Source: JAKAAZ01 sp963817855 (GTDB taxonomy: Bacteria; Acidobacteriota; Terriglobia; Terriglobales; Acidobacteriaceae). From it: a stretch of DNA of 64,000 bases. The position numbers were made by a program, and so were the translations under genes. This document shows, piece after piece, positions 1 through 9,598 of this stretch (within the stretch, counting starts at the first letter, position 1; each line of letters starts with the position of its first letter). The stretch lies in the NCBI GenBank assembly GCA_963817855.1, contig CAWFQA010000003.1, forward strand, positions 124,001-188,000. The letters run 5' to 3'. Below the pieces are notes generated by a model. It did no database searches. It saw nothing but the letters and a program-made list of their open reading frames with translations, and was not told where the DNA came from.

Positions 1-1859
1 CGGCGGCAGTTTCTGCGGGCCAATTCAAGCGCGCCGGACTCGTGCCGCATCGCATACAAACGGCCATAGGCGATGCCCAGATTTGCATAAGCAGTGGCGT
101 AATGGGGGTCGAGATCTACTGCCTCCGCGTATTTGTCGATGGCCGCATCGAGTCCAGTGTCGTTCGGCTGCTTCATCAGGCCTTCGGCCGTCTGAAATGC
201 GGTGAATGCGGCAGCCGAGTGCGTTCCGGGCTGAATCTGTTCCTCGTTTTTTAGAAATTGGTTCACACTCAGCAAAACAGCTGCGGCCTGCGCGGCTTTA
301 CCAGGAAGTGCTGTGACCTCGTTGAGGCCGCAGTTCAGGTGTCTAGCTCTGAGCGCGTGACCCGAAATTGGATCAAACACGCGCAGCAGCAATTCGAAAT
401 ACTTTCCACCCGGCACGCCAGAGGTTGCGAGTACCAGGTTCGCTCCAAGAGGATCGCAGACATCTCTGAAATTTCCTGCCTGCGTAAGATCCTGATCCAC
501 ATCCTCGGGAGAGATGACAAAGAGGTCCCGATCGAACGCCTCGATCCGCGAGAGTTCGCCTTTAATGGCCGACAGTACGCCCGTTAGCATCGGCACCACC
601 TGGCTATCGGAGGTCTGGGGCCAATTCAAAAGGGCAACAAAACGCTTTCCCGGAAGCGGATGGAGAAGGTCGTAGATCGTGTCCCGTTCGACCCAGCCGC
701 CTGCAGCAAGAATGCAAACACCGGCGCCGGCGGCGCCAACAAACTGACGTCGAGTCCATAGCTTTTTGGTTTTGCGTTTCTGGCCGAGCGATTCCAACGC
801 AATGTCGAAAGCCTGGCACCGTCGTTGCGGATCAAGATCCAGGCATTCCCTTATCAAGTTAGAACAGAAGGCCGTCACTTTCGAACTGCTAAGGCGTGGA
901 CTAATGATCGGGGAAGATTTGTCCCGCGATACGGCCGGCCTCTGGCCAGTAAATACTTCATGCATCACAACGCCGAACGCGTAAAGGTCGCTGGCCTGGG
1001 AAGGAGGATGTCCCTGCAACAATTCCGGGGCAATATAATTGGGTGTTCCGGCCACGGCGCTTCGGCCGGAAATTGTCGTGTCGCCTTGCAGCGCGCGCGC
1101 AAGTCCGAAGTCCGTGATCCACAGCCGCACCTGCGCACCGACCCCATCAACCATAATGTTGTTCGGCTTGATGTCCCTATGCACGATCCCCGCAGCGTGG
1201 ATTGCAGCCAGTCCCAGGGCGGTCTGTTTCAGGATTGCCAATCCTTCTTCCGTCGATATTGGGGCAGGTCTCTGCAGGCGTGCTGCGAGCGTCTCCCCGG
1301 GCAACAGCTTCATTGTGAGGAACAAGAAGTTTGGCGCTTGTCGGTCGGAGTGAAAGATGTCATAAATTGGGCAGAGGTTCGGATGAACCGCCTCCCGGGC
1401 GAGCAGCACCTCGCGTTCAAACCGTTTCTGCAGTGGCGGCTCATCGGCCACGTGCGGGAGAATGGTTTTGAGGGCAACGTGTACACCTTGGAGCAGACGA
1501 TCTTCCGCCTCATACACCTCGCCCATCCCGCCTTTCGCAATCAATCGTACGATCACGAAACGGTCTATCAGAATTTGCCCGGGTGCGAGCGAGTGCGACA
1601 GAGGATTTTCCATACCGTTCGCTGTGTGATTGGTTTCCGCGTTCGGAAAACCATCCAAGATCGTTTTATCGAGAAAGTCGAAAGCAGGATTTTGCAGGAA
1701 ACTGCCTGCGCGTGCATCCTCGGCCAGCAGATTTTCGACGGTTTGCCTCAGCGCCGAGTCCCATCCGCACTCCTGATCAAGAAAAGCTTCGCGTTCGGAT
1801 GGATTGAGCGCCAAGGCGGCTTCGAACAGCGCCGCCACGGACTCTGGTTGACCAGCCAT
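1..1859 (-). CDS. Ser/Thr protein kinase with TPR region (C-terminus off left edge)
   Basis: PknB-type (Hanks) protein kinase, probably a membrane-anchored signalling kinase. The frame is open from ATG at 1859 to the window edge, so 619 codons are seen and the stop is missing. The kinase domain covers about residues 100-360: glycine loop AKGGMGEV (108-115), ATP lysine in VALK (K131), catalytic loop HRDIKPNN with D229, DFG at 250-252 and APE at 277-279. The first loop glycine is Ala. A hydrophobic stretch at about 374-389 follows and probably spans the membrane. The C-terminal part (about 560 onward) reads as TPR-like helices. The N-terminal 90 residues, before the kinase domain, resemble the leader found in many acidobacterial and planctomycete kinases. 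Kinase assignment is secure; substrate is unknown. Confidence 0.93.
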   Translation of the reverse strand, partial: MAGQPESVAALFEAALALNPSEREAFLDQECGWDSALRQTVENLLAEDARAGSFLQNPAFDFLDKTILDGFPNAETNHTANGMENPLSHSLAPGQILIDRFVIVRLIAKGGMGEVYEAEDRLLQGVHVALKTILPHVADEPPLQKRFEREVLLAREAVHPNLCPIYDIFHSDRQAPNFLFLTMKLLPGETLAARLQRPAPISTEEGLAILKQTALGLAAIHAAGIVHRDIKPNNIMVDGVGAQVRLWITDFGLARALQGDTTISGRSAVAGTPNYIAPELLQGHPPSQASDLYAFGVVMHEVFTGQRPAVSRDKSSPIISPRLSSSKVTAFCSNLIRECLDLDPQRRCQAFDIALESLGQKRKTKKLWTRRQFVGAAGAGVCILAAGGWVERDTIYDLLHPLPGKRFVALLNWPQTSDSQVVPMLTGVLSAIKGELSRIEAFDRDLFVISPEDVDQDLTQAGNFRDVCDPLGANLVLATSGVPGGKYFELLLRVFDPISGHALRARHLNCGLNEVTALPGKAAQAAAVLLSVNQFLKNEEQIQPGTHSAAAFTAFQTAEGLMKQPNDTGLDAAIDKYAEAVDLDPHYATAYANLGIAYGRLYAMRHESGALELARRNCR

Positions 1860-2206
1860 AGTTCCCGTCCCGGAACACACCGATTGAGGAAGGATTATGC
1901 AAAGGCTGCGCTGCTCTAACAATCACAAACCTGACAAAGCAATATTTGGCCGCTTGCCTGGCTGGGCAGAAAGAAAGCCGCTCTTTTCAGGAAATCCACT
2001 TTTAAGAATCGGAATCGCGTCTGCTCGGGGGGAGCACGAATCAGCCTTCGTTCCGCGGGTTCCTGCAGGTAACAATAAACTTATACCACTCTGAGATTAG
2101 ATCAGCATCTTTCTCGAGTTGGCATCAGAAATGCAAGCTTAGGATATAGATCCGGCGGGGAGACGGTTCGTCCCCGCGCCGGCTGTGCCGAATTCGTCAC
2201 TCAGAA
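1860..2206. other. Intergenic region with GC-rich hairpin
   Basis: No gene is seen in this 347-base gap, which must hold the promoter of the kinase. At 2152-2182 a strong hairpin (arms ccggc-gggga and tcccc-gccgg) lies just past the stop of the secreted-protein gene at 2207. It has no T-run on either strand, so it is at best a transcript-end stabiliser, not a clear intrinsic terminator. Confidence 0.5.
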
Positions 2207-2623
2207 TTACTTACTCGCTAAAAGAACCAAGTCTGGGTGCTGGACGAGAGCCTCCTGCGTACGGGCTCTTTTCTCTGACTTTGTCGCGGGAAGGCTCACG
2301 GTCATTGCTGCGGAGTTGCAAAGTATCTCCCGCAGAAAATACCGGTCGCCGTATCTGGCGAATATTAGCTCGTCGCCGTTTTTGGATTGCTGATCGTCCT
2401 GCAAGTCGGTGGTCAGAACCGAAATATTCTGATCTCGGGCCTGAATATGAATCACGTCGGCAGACAGCGGTGTAATCATATAAGTGCCCGCGGGAAGTAG
2501 CCTGTCGCCGGCAGTGAAGGCGAACGGCACCTTCACCCAGACTGCATCACCTTGTGCCAATGCACTACCGACGCTGAGAATGCCTGTGAAAGCAAAAATC
2601 GCGATTGTTATGATCCGTTTCAT
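2207..2623 (-). CDS. Small secreted protein of unknown function
   Basis: 138 residues with a clear signal peptide (about 1-23, cleavage after ALA in SALAQGD). The mature part carries the pattern VKVPFAFTAGDRLLPAGTY near residues 30-48, which I recognise as common in acidobacterial secreted proteins of unknown role. The rest is predicted beta-rich (ISVLTTDLQDD, ELIFARYGDRYFL). The start is well supported by an AAGGAG ribosome site about 8 bases upstream of ATG 2623. The gene appears monocistronic. A periplasmic or surface location is likely; function is not known. Confidence 0.8.
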   Translation of the reverse strand: MKRIITIAIFAFTGILSVGSALAQGDAVWVKVPFAFTAGDRLLPAGTYMITPLSADVIHIQARDQNISVLTTDLQDDQQSKNGDELIFARYGDRYFLREILCNSAAMTVSLPATKSEKRARTQEALVQHPDLVLLASK

Positions 2624-2843
2624 GACCTGTCTCCTTTTTGTGAAGTGTCTTGATTTCGACTGCCTTCACTCTCTAAAGCGGAGACCGCCACAAATTAGTG
2701 CCAAAAAATCTGCAAAGCTTCAATATCAGATCGGATGATGCTCCAGATTTTGTTTCATCTTGGGGGCGGCCTGGGAAACGAAAGGCCACTTAGAAATCCA
2801 GGTATGTCCCGGCAAGTATATGCAAGATCTATCCTTCCCCACC

Positions 2844-4022
2844 TCATCGAGTGTGGATGCGATAGATGCCGGTGACGACGGCGCTATCGTTTTTACCCGG
2901 AGCACTGGCAAACGATCTTATCGTCAATCCCGTTCCCTTCACCATAATCGGAGCGGTATACACGGGTGAATTGGCTGTCGGCTCAGAGCTATCAGCAGTG
3001 AAGTGGATGGATGCGCCGGGGGTGTTGCATCGTAAGACTACGGCAGTGTCACCATCAAAATCGCCAGGCTGGGGAATGAACGCCGGCTCCGCGGTCACGA
3101 CATCACGATGCGTTTTATCCCGTGTCGATTTGTCGCTGGCGAACCCACCACTCGTGCCCGAATTGGAACCGATAGGGGCGGCCGCGACTGTCGGGCTGCC
3201 GTTTGTCCGCGGCAGCGAGTCCTGCATCAGCGACTCTAGATAAGCTCTTTGAAAATCATGGATCGGCCAGCCGAAGCCAATGTCATTCCATTGGGTCATC
3301 AGCGTCTGGACCTGATGGAAAGATTTTCTGAATTTCGCCGCCTGCTCGGGCTTCACAGCAGCGATAAACAAATCGATGCGGGACGTTTTCAGATCGTCTG
3401 CGATGACCATATCGTAAAGACCGGGTGCGGGAAGTGTAATCGTGATCTCAGGCGTCGTTTTCTCAATTGGAATTTGGAACTGAGTTGGATGAGTGCCATT
3501 CAGTGTTCGAATGTCATATGTGTAGCGGCCATTGGAGAGATCCGCGACCAAGCCTCCGATGCTGATTCGATTGCCGGGACCAAGCACTGCAATTACTTCG
3601 CTGCGCGGCAAGTCAGGCTCAGGTTGAATGCCGGTGGATTGATTTCGCTGGACCAATGCCGCATGAATGCGCGCCAGCATGTCGACAGCAACTGGGTCAG
3701 GAATACGGGAGAGCGAAGGCACACGAAACCCGCGCGCGCAGTTTTCCGGGGTGAAACATTCGTAGAGGATCCTCCGACCATCCGCCAGAAACACGGTGAT
3801 CGAGTGACTGGCCGTCCCTTCGCCCGGCTGCAGGAGCGATCCGGGTTGTATGGCATCACCGATGGAGATAGGCGCGCTCTTGCCGTCGACCCGCCATGCG
3901 CCTATGACTCGCCAAGCGATACCGGCGGGCGCCGCTCCCGGGTTTTCCGCGCGAAGCGAGCTTGCAGAGAACGCCAAGGCCAATAGGAACAAAAACATAG
4001 GGGCGTAATTGAAGAACGGCAT
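2844..4022 (-). CDS. Secreted protein with C-terminal chitobiase-type domain
   Basis: 392 residues from ATG 4022, chosen because a typical signal peptide starts there (MPFFNYAPMFLFLLALAFSA, cleavage near RAEN); the frame stays open upstream but that extension is basic and cysteine-rich and unlikely to be translated. The middle holds a FecR-like beta segment (HSITVFLADGRRILYECFTP). The last 75 residues match the CHB_HEX_C fold (chitobiase/beta-hexosaminidase C-terminal domain): IHFTADSSEPTANSPVYTAP. The same domain type occurs twice in the divergent neighbour at 4415. Directly upstream of the start lies a GCCGGC-CTGAC-GCCGGC hairpin (4023-4039), with no clear Shine-Dalgarno site, so initiation may be structure-controlled. 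Function unknown. Confidence 0.78.
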   Translation of the reverse strand: MPFFNYAPMFLFLLALAFSASSLRAENPGAAPAGIAWRVIGAWRVDGKSAPISIGDAIQPGSLLQPGEGTASHSITVFLADGRRILYECFTPENCARGFRVPSLSRIPDPVAVDMLARIHAALVQRNQSTGIQPEPDLPRSEVIAVLGPGNRISIGGLVADLSNGRYTYDIRTLNGTHPTQFQIPIEKTTPEITITLPAPGLYDMVIADDLKTSRIDLFIAAVKPEQAAKFRKSFHQVQTLMTQWNDIGFGWPIHDFQRAYLESLMQDSLPRTNGSPTVAAAPIGSNSGTSGGFASDKSTRDKTHRDVVTAEPAFIPQPGDFDGDTAVVLRCNTPGASIHFTADSSEPTANSPVYTAPIMVKGTGLTIRSFASAPGKNDSAVVTGIYRIHTR

Positions 4023-4414
4023 GCCGGCCTGACGCCGGCTAGAGTGCTTATTTTCCGAGCTTACACACATATCGCATATTCTGACGCACCGGCGGCTGAA
4101 AGTCGATGAGAGCGGGTCCAAACAACCAGATTGTCTCGGCACGTCATCTTAACAATCGTTTGCTAATTTGTGCGGACCAAGCTTTCGTAGTTTCACTTTC
4201 TGGTCGCGAGATCAGATTTGGACCACTATACCGCACAGCCAGTCAGCAGTGACAGGACCCACCCCCCTCGCCTGTCATAGGACAGATAGAGAAGCCTGCA
4301 TCCGGGCTCGATGACCCCAGCGCTTAAAAAAATTCAGTTCGCGATTGCTTCTCGGACGTTTGTAGTCTTGCTCCACAAAAAATCCCACCTGACTTTCTCT
4401 TGTGAGGCCGTTCA
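4023..4414. other. Divergent intergenic region with inverted repeats
   Basis: About 390 bases between two divergent secreted-protein genes; no coding frame is credible. It holds the GCCGGC hairpin at 4023-4039 and a 7-base inverted repeat TGACAGG (4250-4256) / CCTGTCA (4271-4277) with a C-rich spacer, a possible operator. I could not place a convincing sigma-70 promoter. Confidence 0.4.
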
Positions 4415-7400
4415 ATGTTTCAGCATCCCACCGTTTCTTATTCTGCCGCCCATTCCCTGTTTTTCTCGAACATTGAAAAATTGGGCCAGCACATAAAGTT
4501 CTCGCTGTTCGCGCTGGCTTTGTCCTCATTATGCGCGGCAAGCCTGTTTGCCCAGACTCCCACTCCGGTGACGGTGCCGACCTGGCAATATGACAATACA
4601 CACACCGGGGCGAACATCGACGAAACCGCGCTGACTCTCACCAACGTCAACGTGAATTCGTTCGGCAAGTTGTTTTCCCTGAAGGTGGATGGCACTTTGT
4701 ATGCGCAGCCCGTGTATGTGCCCGGGCTGACGATGAGCGACGGCCAGGTGCACAATGTGCTGTTTGTCGCGACGGAAAACGACTCGGTCTACGCCTTCGA
4801 CGCAGATTCGAATACGGGCGCCAATGCGAATCCAATCTGGAAAGCCAGCCTGCTCGATGCTACGCATGGAGCGGGAACCGGAGCGACTGCGGTGCCTTAC
4901 CAGGACACGGCGGGGCCTGGGCATAACGGTTCGCCCGACATCGCTCCGGTCATGGGTATCACCGGCACGCCGGTAATTGACCCGGCAACGAACACAATAT
5001 ATGTGGTTGCGACCAGCAAGGAGAACGGGGTGTACTTCTCCCGCCTGCATGCCCTCAACATTCTTACCGGCGCGGAGCGGACCAATAGTCCCGTGGCAAT
5101 CACTGCAACAGTGGCGGGTACCGGCAACGGCAGCTCGGGAGGACAACTGGCGTTCAGCCCTCTGTGGGAGAATCAGCGGCCGGCGCTCGATTTTTACAAG
5201 GGCTATGTCTATATCGGCTACGCGGCGCATGGAGACTATGAGCCGTGGCATGGTTGGCTATTCGCGTATAACGGCACGACTTTGGCGCAGAGCGCGGTCA
5301 TATGTTTTTCTCCCGATGGGTTTGGCGGCGGGATCTGGAGTTCGGGCGCAGGCATGCCGATCGATGAAGATGTGACGGGTGGACGTATGTTTGTCGTCAC
5401 TGGCAATGGCACCCACACGGCCGGTGTGACATTCCCCTTCAGCGGAAGCACCGGCTACGGGGAAAGCGTTATCGACTTCCATCTTGCAAACGGCGGCCTC
5501 ACGGCAACAGATGACTTCACCGCGTTCAATTATTCGGCGCTCAACACCACCGACTGGGACCTGGGCTCTGGCGGCCTGCTGATGCCGCCGGACCAGCAGT
5601 CGGACCATCCGCACCTTTTGCTTGCGATGGGCAAGGAAGGGCGAATGATCGTGCTGGACCGCGATAATCTGGGCGGCTATGCTCCGGGAGGCACCTCCAA
5701 TGCCAATGCGCTGCAGGACATCCCGAACCAGTCACCGGGATATTGGGGCACGTCGGCTTACTGGAATGGCCATGTTTACATGTGGGCCGTGCCGGACAAG
5801 GATGACGCATCCGGCAACCCGGTAGTCGCTGCTCCAAAAATGTTCCAGTTAAGCGACGGCGCGATGGGTACTGCGCCAACCAGCCAGTCCACCGTCACGT
5901 CGGCATGGCCCGGATCGACTTTTTCGATCTCTTCCAATGACGAACAGGATGGCATTGCCTGGGCGGTGCGTTCGGACCAGTTCAACACCCATGGACCGGC
6001 CGTGCTGTATGCCTTCGACGCAAACGACCTCACAAAGCTGCTGTATGAGAGCGATACGAATTCCCCACGCGATGCTGCAGGGCCAGCTGCCAGGTACTCC
6101 GTTCCAGTAGTGACGAACGGAAAAGTCTACGTTGCGACCAACGGAGAAGTGGACGTGTACGGACTTTTCAACGGAGAACCTACCGCGGCGGCGCCAGTCA
6201 TCAACCCCAATGGCGGCACGTTTTCAAAGAGCCAGACCGTCACGCTTTCGACCACGACTGCCTCTGCGGATATCTACTACACGCTGAACGGTTCGACCCC
6301 CTCGACGTCGTCGACTCTCTACGCCGGGCCGATCACGATCAACTCCACCGCCACTCTGAAGGCGATTGCCAGCGCGACGGGCTATCTCCAAAGCGCCGTG
6401 ACCAGCGCCACCTTCTCGTTCCCGGGACCGCCTGCGATACCAGCCTTCAGCCCAGCGGCGGGCACCTACACGACAGCACAAAGCGTTAGCCTCTCGGACA
6501 GTGACGCGAACGCAAAAATTTACTATACGACCGACGGATCAACCCCGTCGGCATCTTCGAGCCTGTATTCGGGGCCGATCCAGGTGGCAGCTTCAGAGAC
6601 AATCAAGGCGATTGCGATCGATCCCACCCTGGGCAGCAGCAGCATCCAGAGCGCTGTCTATACCATCCAGGCCGCGTCGTCGGGTACGTTCTCATTGAGC
6701 TCTACTGCAACTGCGGCCGTCGCGCAGGGAGGGTCGACAAGCTCGACCATCACGATTACCCCGAGCGGCGGGTTTACTGGAAGCGTGGCGCTCACCTGTG
6801 CGATTTCTGCCGGCCCGTCCGGGGCGACTGCTTCTCCTGCCTGCTCAGTGAAACAACCGGCGGCTATCTCAGGCAGCGGCGCTGTAACCTCGGCCCTCAC
6901 CATCAATACGCAGTCGGCGACGACCACGGGTGCTTATACCGCGACCGTCACCGGTACCGCGGGGAGTACGGTTGAAACTACGACTGTCGCGTTCACGGTC
7001 ACAGCGCCGGCGCCCACGCCGAACTTCTCTTTGAGCGCGACTTCGCCCGCGCCAGTCGTGCAGGGGGGCTCGACCAGCTCGACCATTACTATTGCGCCCA
7101 GTGGCGGATTCACTGGAAGCGTGGCGCTCACGTGCGCTATTTCCGCCGGTCCATCCGGTGCATCCGATACGCCGACCTGCTCGGCCGCCCAACCTGCGTC
7201 GATCTCAGGTACAGGCTCAGTAACATCGAAGCTCACTATCAATACGCAGGCGGCCACCACTACAGGTAGCTACACGGTGAAGCTGATCGGTACCGCAGGA
7301 AGCACGGTCGAAACCACGACTGTCATGTTCACCGTCACAGCGCCGGCCCCAACGCCGAGCTTCGCGATCAGCGGTGCTGCGACATCGCCGATTGCTCAGG

Positions 7401-8206
7401 GAGGGTCGACAACTTCGACCATTACGCTGACTCCGAGCGGCGGGTTTACTGGAAGCGTGGCGTTGACCTGTGCGATTACTGCTGGCCCGTCCGGTGCGAC
7501 CGATTCTCCTACGTGCTCGGCTTCCCAGCCTGCGGCGATTTCAGGCACAGGCGCGGTAACCTCGACACTCGCGATCAACACGCAGTCCGCCACCACTCCA
7601 GGAAGTTACACGGTGACCGTGACCGGCACTGCGGGAAGCGAAGTCGAGACGGCAAACATCGCTGTCACCGTCTCAACTCCACCGAGCTTCACGCTGAGCG
7701 GAACTCCTGTCATGATTGCGACACCCGGATCGAGCGCCATTTCGACGATCACTATTGCGCCGACCGGCGGGTTCACCGGAAACTTGGCAATCACGTGTGC
7801 GGTTAGTGGCGGCCCGTCCGGCGCGGTCGATCCGCCTACCTGTTCAGCCAGCCAACCTGCGGCCATTTCCGGGAGCGATGCAGTGACGGCCACCGTAACT
7901 ATCAACACAACGGCGTCTTCCACCGCCATGCTCCACAACCCGCTGCGCAAGATTTTCCAATTGGGCGGCGGAACTTTTGCCGCGCTGCTATTTTTCTGCT
8001 TCCCGTTCCGCCGGCGTAAATGGCAGTCTCTGTTCGGACTGCTGATATTCGTCGCGATAGCTGCGACTGTCAGCGGATGCGGCGGTACCAACATGTCGGG
8101 TGGTCCGGGCAATGCGGGAACAACCGCAGGCAGCTACACGGTGACTGTAACGGCCACCAGCGGCTCTGCCTCAGCAAGTACCGCGGTCATGGTGACGGTG
8201 TCCTGA
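4415..8206 (+). CDS. Large secreted protein: propeller-like domain, two chitobiase-type domains, four Ig-like repeats
   Basis: 1263 residues. The N-terminus is long, with a hydrophobic export segment at about 28-46 (FALALSSLCAASLFAQ). Residues about 50-575 form a PQQ-enzyme-like beta-propeller (repeats such as VLFVATENDSVYAFDAD, MFVVTGNG, VYVATNGEVDVYGLFNG). Two CHB_HEX_C domains follow (about 590-665 and 680-755; IYYTLNGSTPSTSSTLYAGP and IYYTTDGSTPSASSSLYSGP). Four Ig-like repeats start at residues 759, 871, 983 and 1092, each with the core GGFTGSVALTCAISAGPSGA. The fourth is split by about 61 residues holding a hydrophobic stretch, FRRRKW, a second hydrophobic stretch and SGCGG (C1222). A GTGAGG site lies about 10 bases before the ATG. 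Likely surface-bound; binding or enzymatic role unknown. Confidence 0.85.
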   Translation: MFQHPTVSYSAAHSLFFSNIEKLGQHIKFSLFALALSSLCAASLFAQTPTPVTVPTWQYDNTHTGANIDETALTLTNVNVNSFGKLFSLKVDGTLYAQPVYVPGLTMSDGQVHNVLFVATENDSVYAFDADSNTGANANPIWKASLLDATHGAGTGATAVPYQDTAGPGHNGSPDIAPVMGITGTPVIDPATNTIYVVATSKENGVYFSRLHALNILTGAERTNSPVAITATVAGTGNGSSGGQLAFSPLWENQRPALDFYKGYVYIGYAAHGDYEPWHGWLFAYNGTTLAQSAVICFSPDGFGGGIWSSGAGMPIDEDVTGGRMFVVTGNGTHTAGVTFPFSGSTGYGESVIDFHLANGGLTATDDFTAFNYSALNTTDWDLGSGGLLMPPDQQSDHPHLLLAMGKEGRMIVLDRDNLGGYAPGGTSNANALQDIPNQSPGYWGTSAYWNGHVYMWAVPDKDDASGNPVVAAPKMFQLSDGAMGTAPTSQSTVTSAWPGSTFSISSNDEQDGIAWAVRSDQFNTHGPAVLYAFDANDLTKLLYESDTNSPRDAAGPAARYSVPVVTNGKVYVATNGEVDVYGLFNGEPTAAAPVINPNGGTFSKSQTVTLSTTTASADIYYTLNGSTPSTSSTLYAGPITINSTATLKAIASATGYLQSAVTSATFSFPGPPAIPAFSPAAGTYTTAQSVSLSDSDANAKIYYTTDGSTPSASSSLYSGPIQVAASETIKAIAIDPTLGSSSIQSAVYTIQAASSGTFSLSSTATAAVAQGGSTSSTITITPSGGFTGSVALTCAISAGPSGATASPACSVKQPAAISGSGAVTSALTINTQSATTTGAYTATVTGTAGSTVETTTVAFTVTAPAPTPNFSLSATSPAPVVQGGSTSSTITIAPSGGFTGSVALTCAISAGPSGASDTPTCSAAQPASISGTGSVTSKLTINTQAATTTGSYTVKLIGTAGSTVETTTVMFTVTAPAPTPSFAISGAATSPIAQGGSTTSTITLTPSGGFTGSVALTCAITAGPSGATDSPTCSASQPAAISGTGAVTSTLAINTQSATTPGSYTVTVTGTAGSEVETANIAVTVSTPPSFTLSGTPVMIATPGSSAISTITIAPTGGFTGNLAITCAVSGGPSGAVDPPTCSASQPAAISGSDAVTATVTINTTASSTAMLHNPLRKIFQLGGGTFAALLFFCFPFRRRKWQSLFGLLIFVAIAATVSGCGGTNMSGGPGNAGTTAGSYTVTVTATSGSASASTAVMVTVS
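6689..7687 (+). repeat. Three tandem in-frame repeats of about 330 bases
   Basis: Units begin at 6689, 7025 and 7361 (336, 336 and 327 bases), with a diverged fourth unit from 7688. They encode Ig-like domains and share long near-identical DNA blocks, for example the segment coding GGFTGSVALTC. This points to recent in-frame duplication or gene conversion, and to a risk of copy-number collapse in assembly. Confidence 0.85.
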
Positions 8207-8327
8207 GCAGCAGCCGCAGGTAAAGGATGTGGGCCTTTGATCTGATCGCCAAGTCTGTACTGTGGCAGGCGGGCCATTCTCAGCAAGTGGAGGATTGCAG
8301 CTGGAATACTGTCGCTCCACTCGACGA

Positions 8328-8681
8328 TTATCCTGGCGACCGAACGCCTTCCTGCCGAAAGAAGCGGATGACATCCACGTGGGAGGTAGCAATAAGGCCT
8401 TCGTTGACCATGCCATCCAGATGGGGAAGCAGCCTGGCGATTTGTTCCTCCGTATCGATAATGTTCAGCACGATCGGCGCGTCTTTGGAAAAGGTCCAGA
8501 GACTGGCGCGATGGATTCTGGTGCTGGTTCCGTAGCCTTCGATGCCGCGGTAGACGGTGGCGCCCGCAATGCCCAACTCTCTACACTCGGCGAAGATCGC
8601 CTCATGCAATGGCTTACCCTGCCACTTGTCATCTTCACCAAAATGGATGCATAGCATACGTGCTTGAAACTGCTCTTTCAT
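8328..8681 (-). CDS. DUF190 protein, PII-like, fluoride locus
   Basis: 117 residues; single DUF190 domain, a PII-like ferredoxin fold often encoded beside crcB. Visible family segments are ARMLCIHFGEDDKWQGKPLH near the start, GATVYRGIEGYGTSTRIH and PIVLNIIDTEEQIARLLPHL. ATG 8681 is preferred (GGAG about 12 bases upstream); an ATG at 8699 is also possible and would leave only 8 bases to the upstream stop at 8708. Last gene of the crcB unit. It is a close paralogue of the second domain of the gene at 8708-9418. The biochemical role of DUF190 is not established; a sensor or modulator of fluoride export is an inference from its neighbours. Confidence 0.85.
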   Translation of the reverse strand: MKEQFQARMLCIHFGEDDKWQGKPLHEAIFAECRELGIAGATVYRGIEGYGTSTRIHRASLWTFSKDAPIVLNIIDTEEQIARLLPHLDGMVNEGLIATSHVDVIRFFRQEGVRSPG

Positions 8682-8707
8682 GGCTGTGGCTCCGCTCATG
8701 CCGCGAC

Positions 8708-9418
8708 TTAATTCGTATCGCTTGCTCGATAGGAGTACTTGATGATGTCTACATCTGACAGAACGACCAATCCCTCCTGAACCATTTGCTCGACGATCGG
8801 CAGGAAGGCTTGAAGCTTCTCTTCCGTATCGATCACAGAAAGCATGATCGGGCAGTCATGGGATAAGTGCAAAGGCGTCTCCTTACGAACTCGTCGGTGC
8901 GCGCCATAGCCAAGAATGCCTCGATAGACGGTTACGCCGGCGATGTCGTTGGCTCGCATCGCCTCAACGAGCGCTTTGTGCAGAGGCTTTTCCTTCCAGT
9001 GATCCGCTTCGCCAATGTAGATACGCATGAGTCTGGCTCTACCCTCAATTTTCATATGCGCTGGGAGTGCGCGAGTCTTTTGCTTTGAGCTTTGCGCCGG
9101 CTTCGCTACCGTTGTCTCTTGCACTTCGATCATGCCGGTACCGGCCATTTCTTCCAGCTTGCCTAGAAGCTCGTCGACCTTTTCACGGGATTCAATGAAT
9201 TCGATTTTTAGCGGCAGGTGATCCGATATTTCGACGAAACTGGCGGAATGAATATGACGGTCCGCGCCGAACCCTGCAACTCCCTTCAGCACCGTTGCAC
9301 CGGAAACTCCCCTATAGAAAAGGAAGTCGAGGATACTGGAATAAATCGACACTCCATGATGAGTTGATCCCTCGCTCAGGTAGATCGAAACCTTGACTGC
9401 TTTGCCTGCCTGCAGCAT
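8708..9418 (-). CDS. Tandem two-domain DUF190 protein, fluoride locus
   Basis: 236 residues from ATG 9418, supported by AAGGGAGT 8 bases upstream. Two DUF190 domains lie in one chain: domain 1 (about 1-90: VKVSIYLSEGSTHHGVSIY, GATVLKGVAGFGADRHIHSA) and domain 2 (about 125-236: MRIYIGEADHWKEKPLHKAL, GVTVYRGILGYGAHRRV), joined by a polar linker rich in Lys, Gln and Ala. Domain 2 resembles the separate downstream protein more than domain 1, so a duplication followed by fusion is likely. It sits between crcB and the single-domain DUF190 gene on the same strand. PII-like folds usually trimerise, so three domains from two genes could form a mixed assembly; this is speculation. Confidence 0.85.
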   Translation of the reverse strand: MLQAGKAVKVSIYLSEGSTHHGVSIYSSILDFLFYRGVSGATVLKGVAGFGADRHIHSASFVEISDHLPLKIEFIESREKVDELLGKLEEMAGTGMIEVQETTVAKPAQSSKQKTRALPAHMKIEGRARLMRIYIGEADHWKEKPLHKALVEAMRANDIAGVTVYRGILGYGAHRRVRKETPLHLSHDCPIMLSVIDTEEKLQAFLPIVEQMVQEGLVVLSDVDIIKYSYRASDTN

Positions 9419-9598
9419 AGATACTCCCTTGGCCCCGTAACCCGCGCGCTGCAACTAGAAATTCGGCGGTTGTTCCGAGCGGTTCCTTGCCAGCTCTGTC
9501 TAATTCGGTTCTTTGCTGAGTTGCAACAACTCCCGCACCAACCGGCGGCGATAGCTGTCGATCATAGCGTAAATCCGGACCGCAAGAAGGATCGGTCC

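Noticed and set aside
825..1919. Long plus-strand open frame of 364 codons
   Set aside because: It lies opposite the clear kinase gene and has no family features; the minus-strand kinase motifs explain the region.
2660..2720. Possible sigma-54 promoter (TTGGCACTAATTTGTGG) before the secreted-protein gene
   Set aside because: The -12 element is TGTGG, not TTGC.
6689..7687. CRISPR-like repeat array
   Set aside because: Units of about 330 bases are coding and in frame with a secreted protein.
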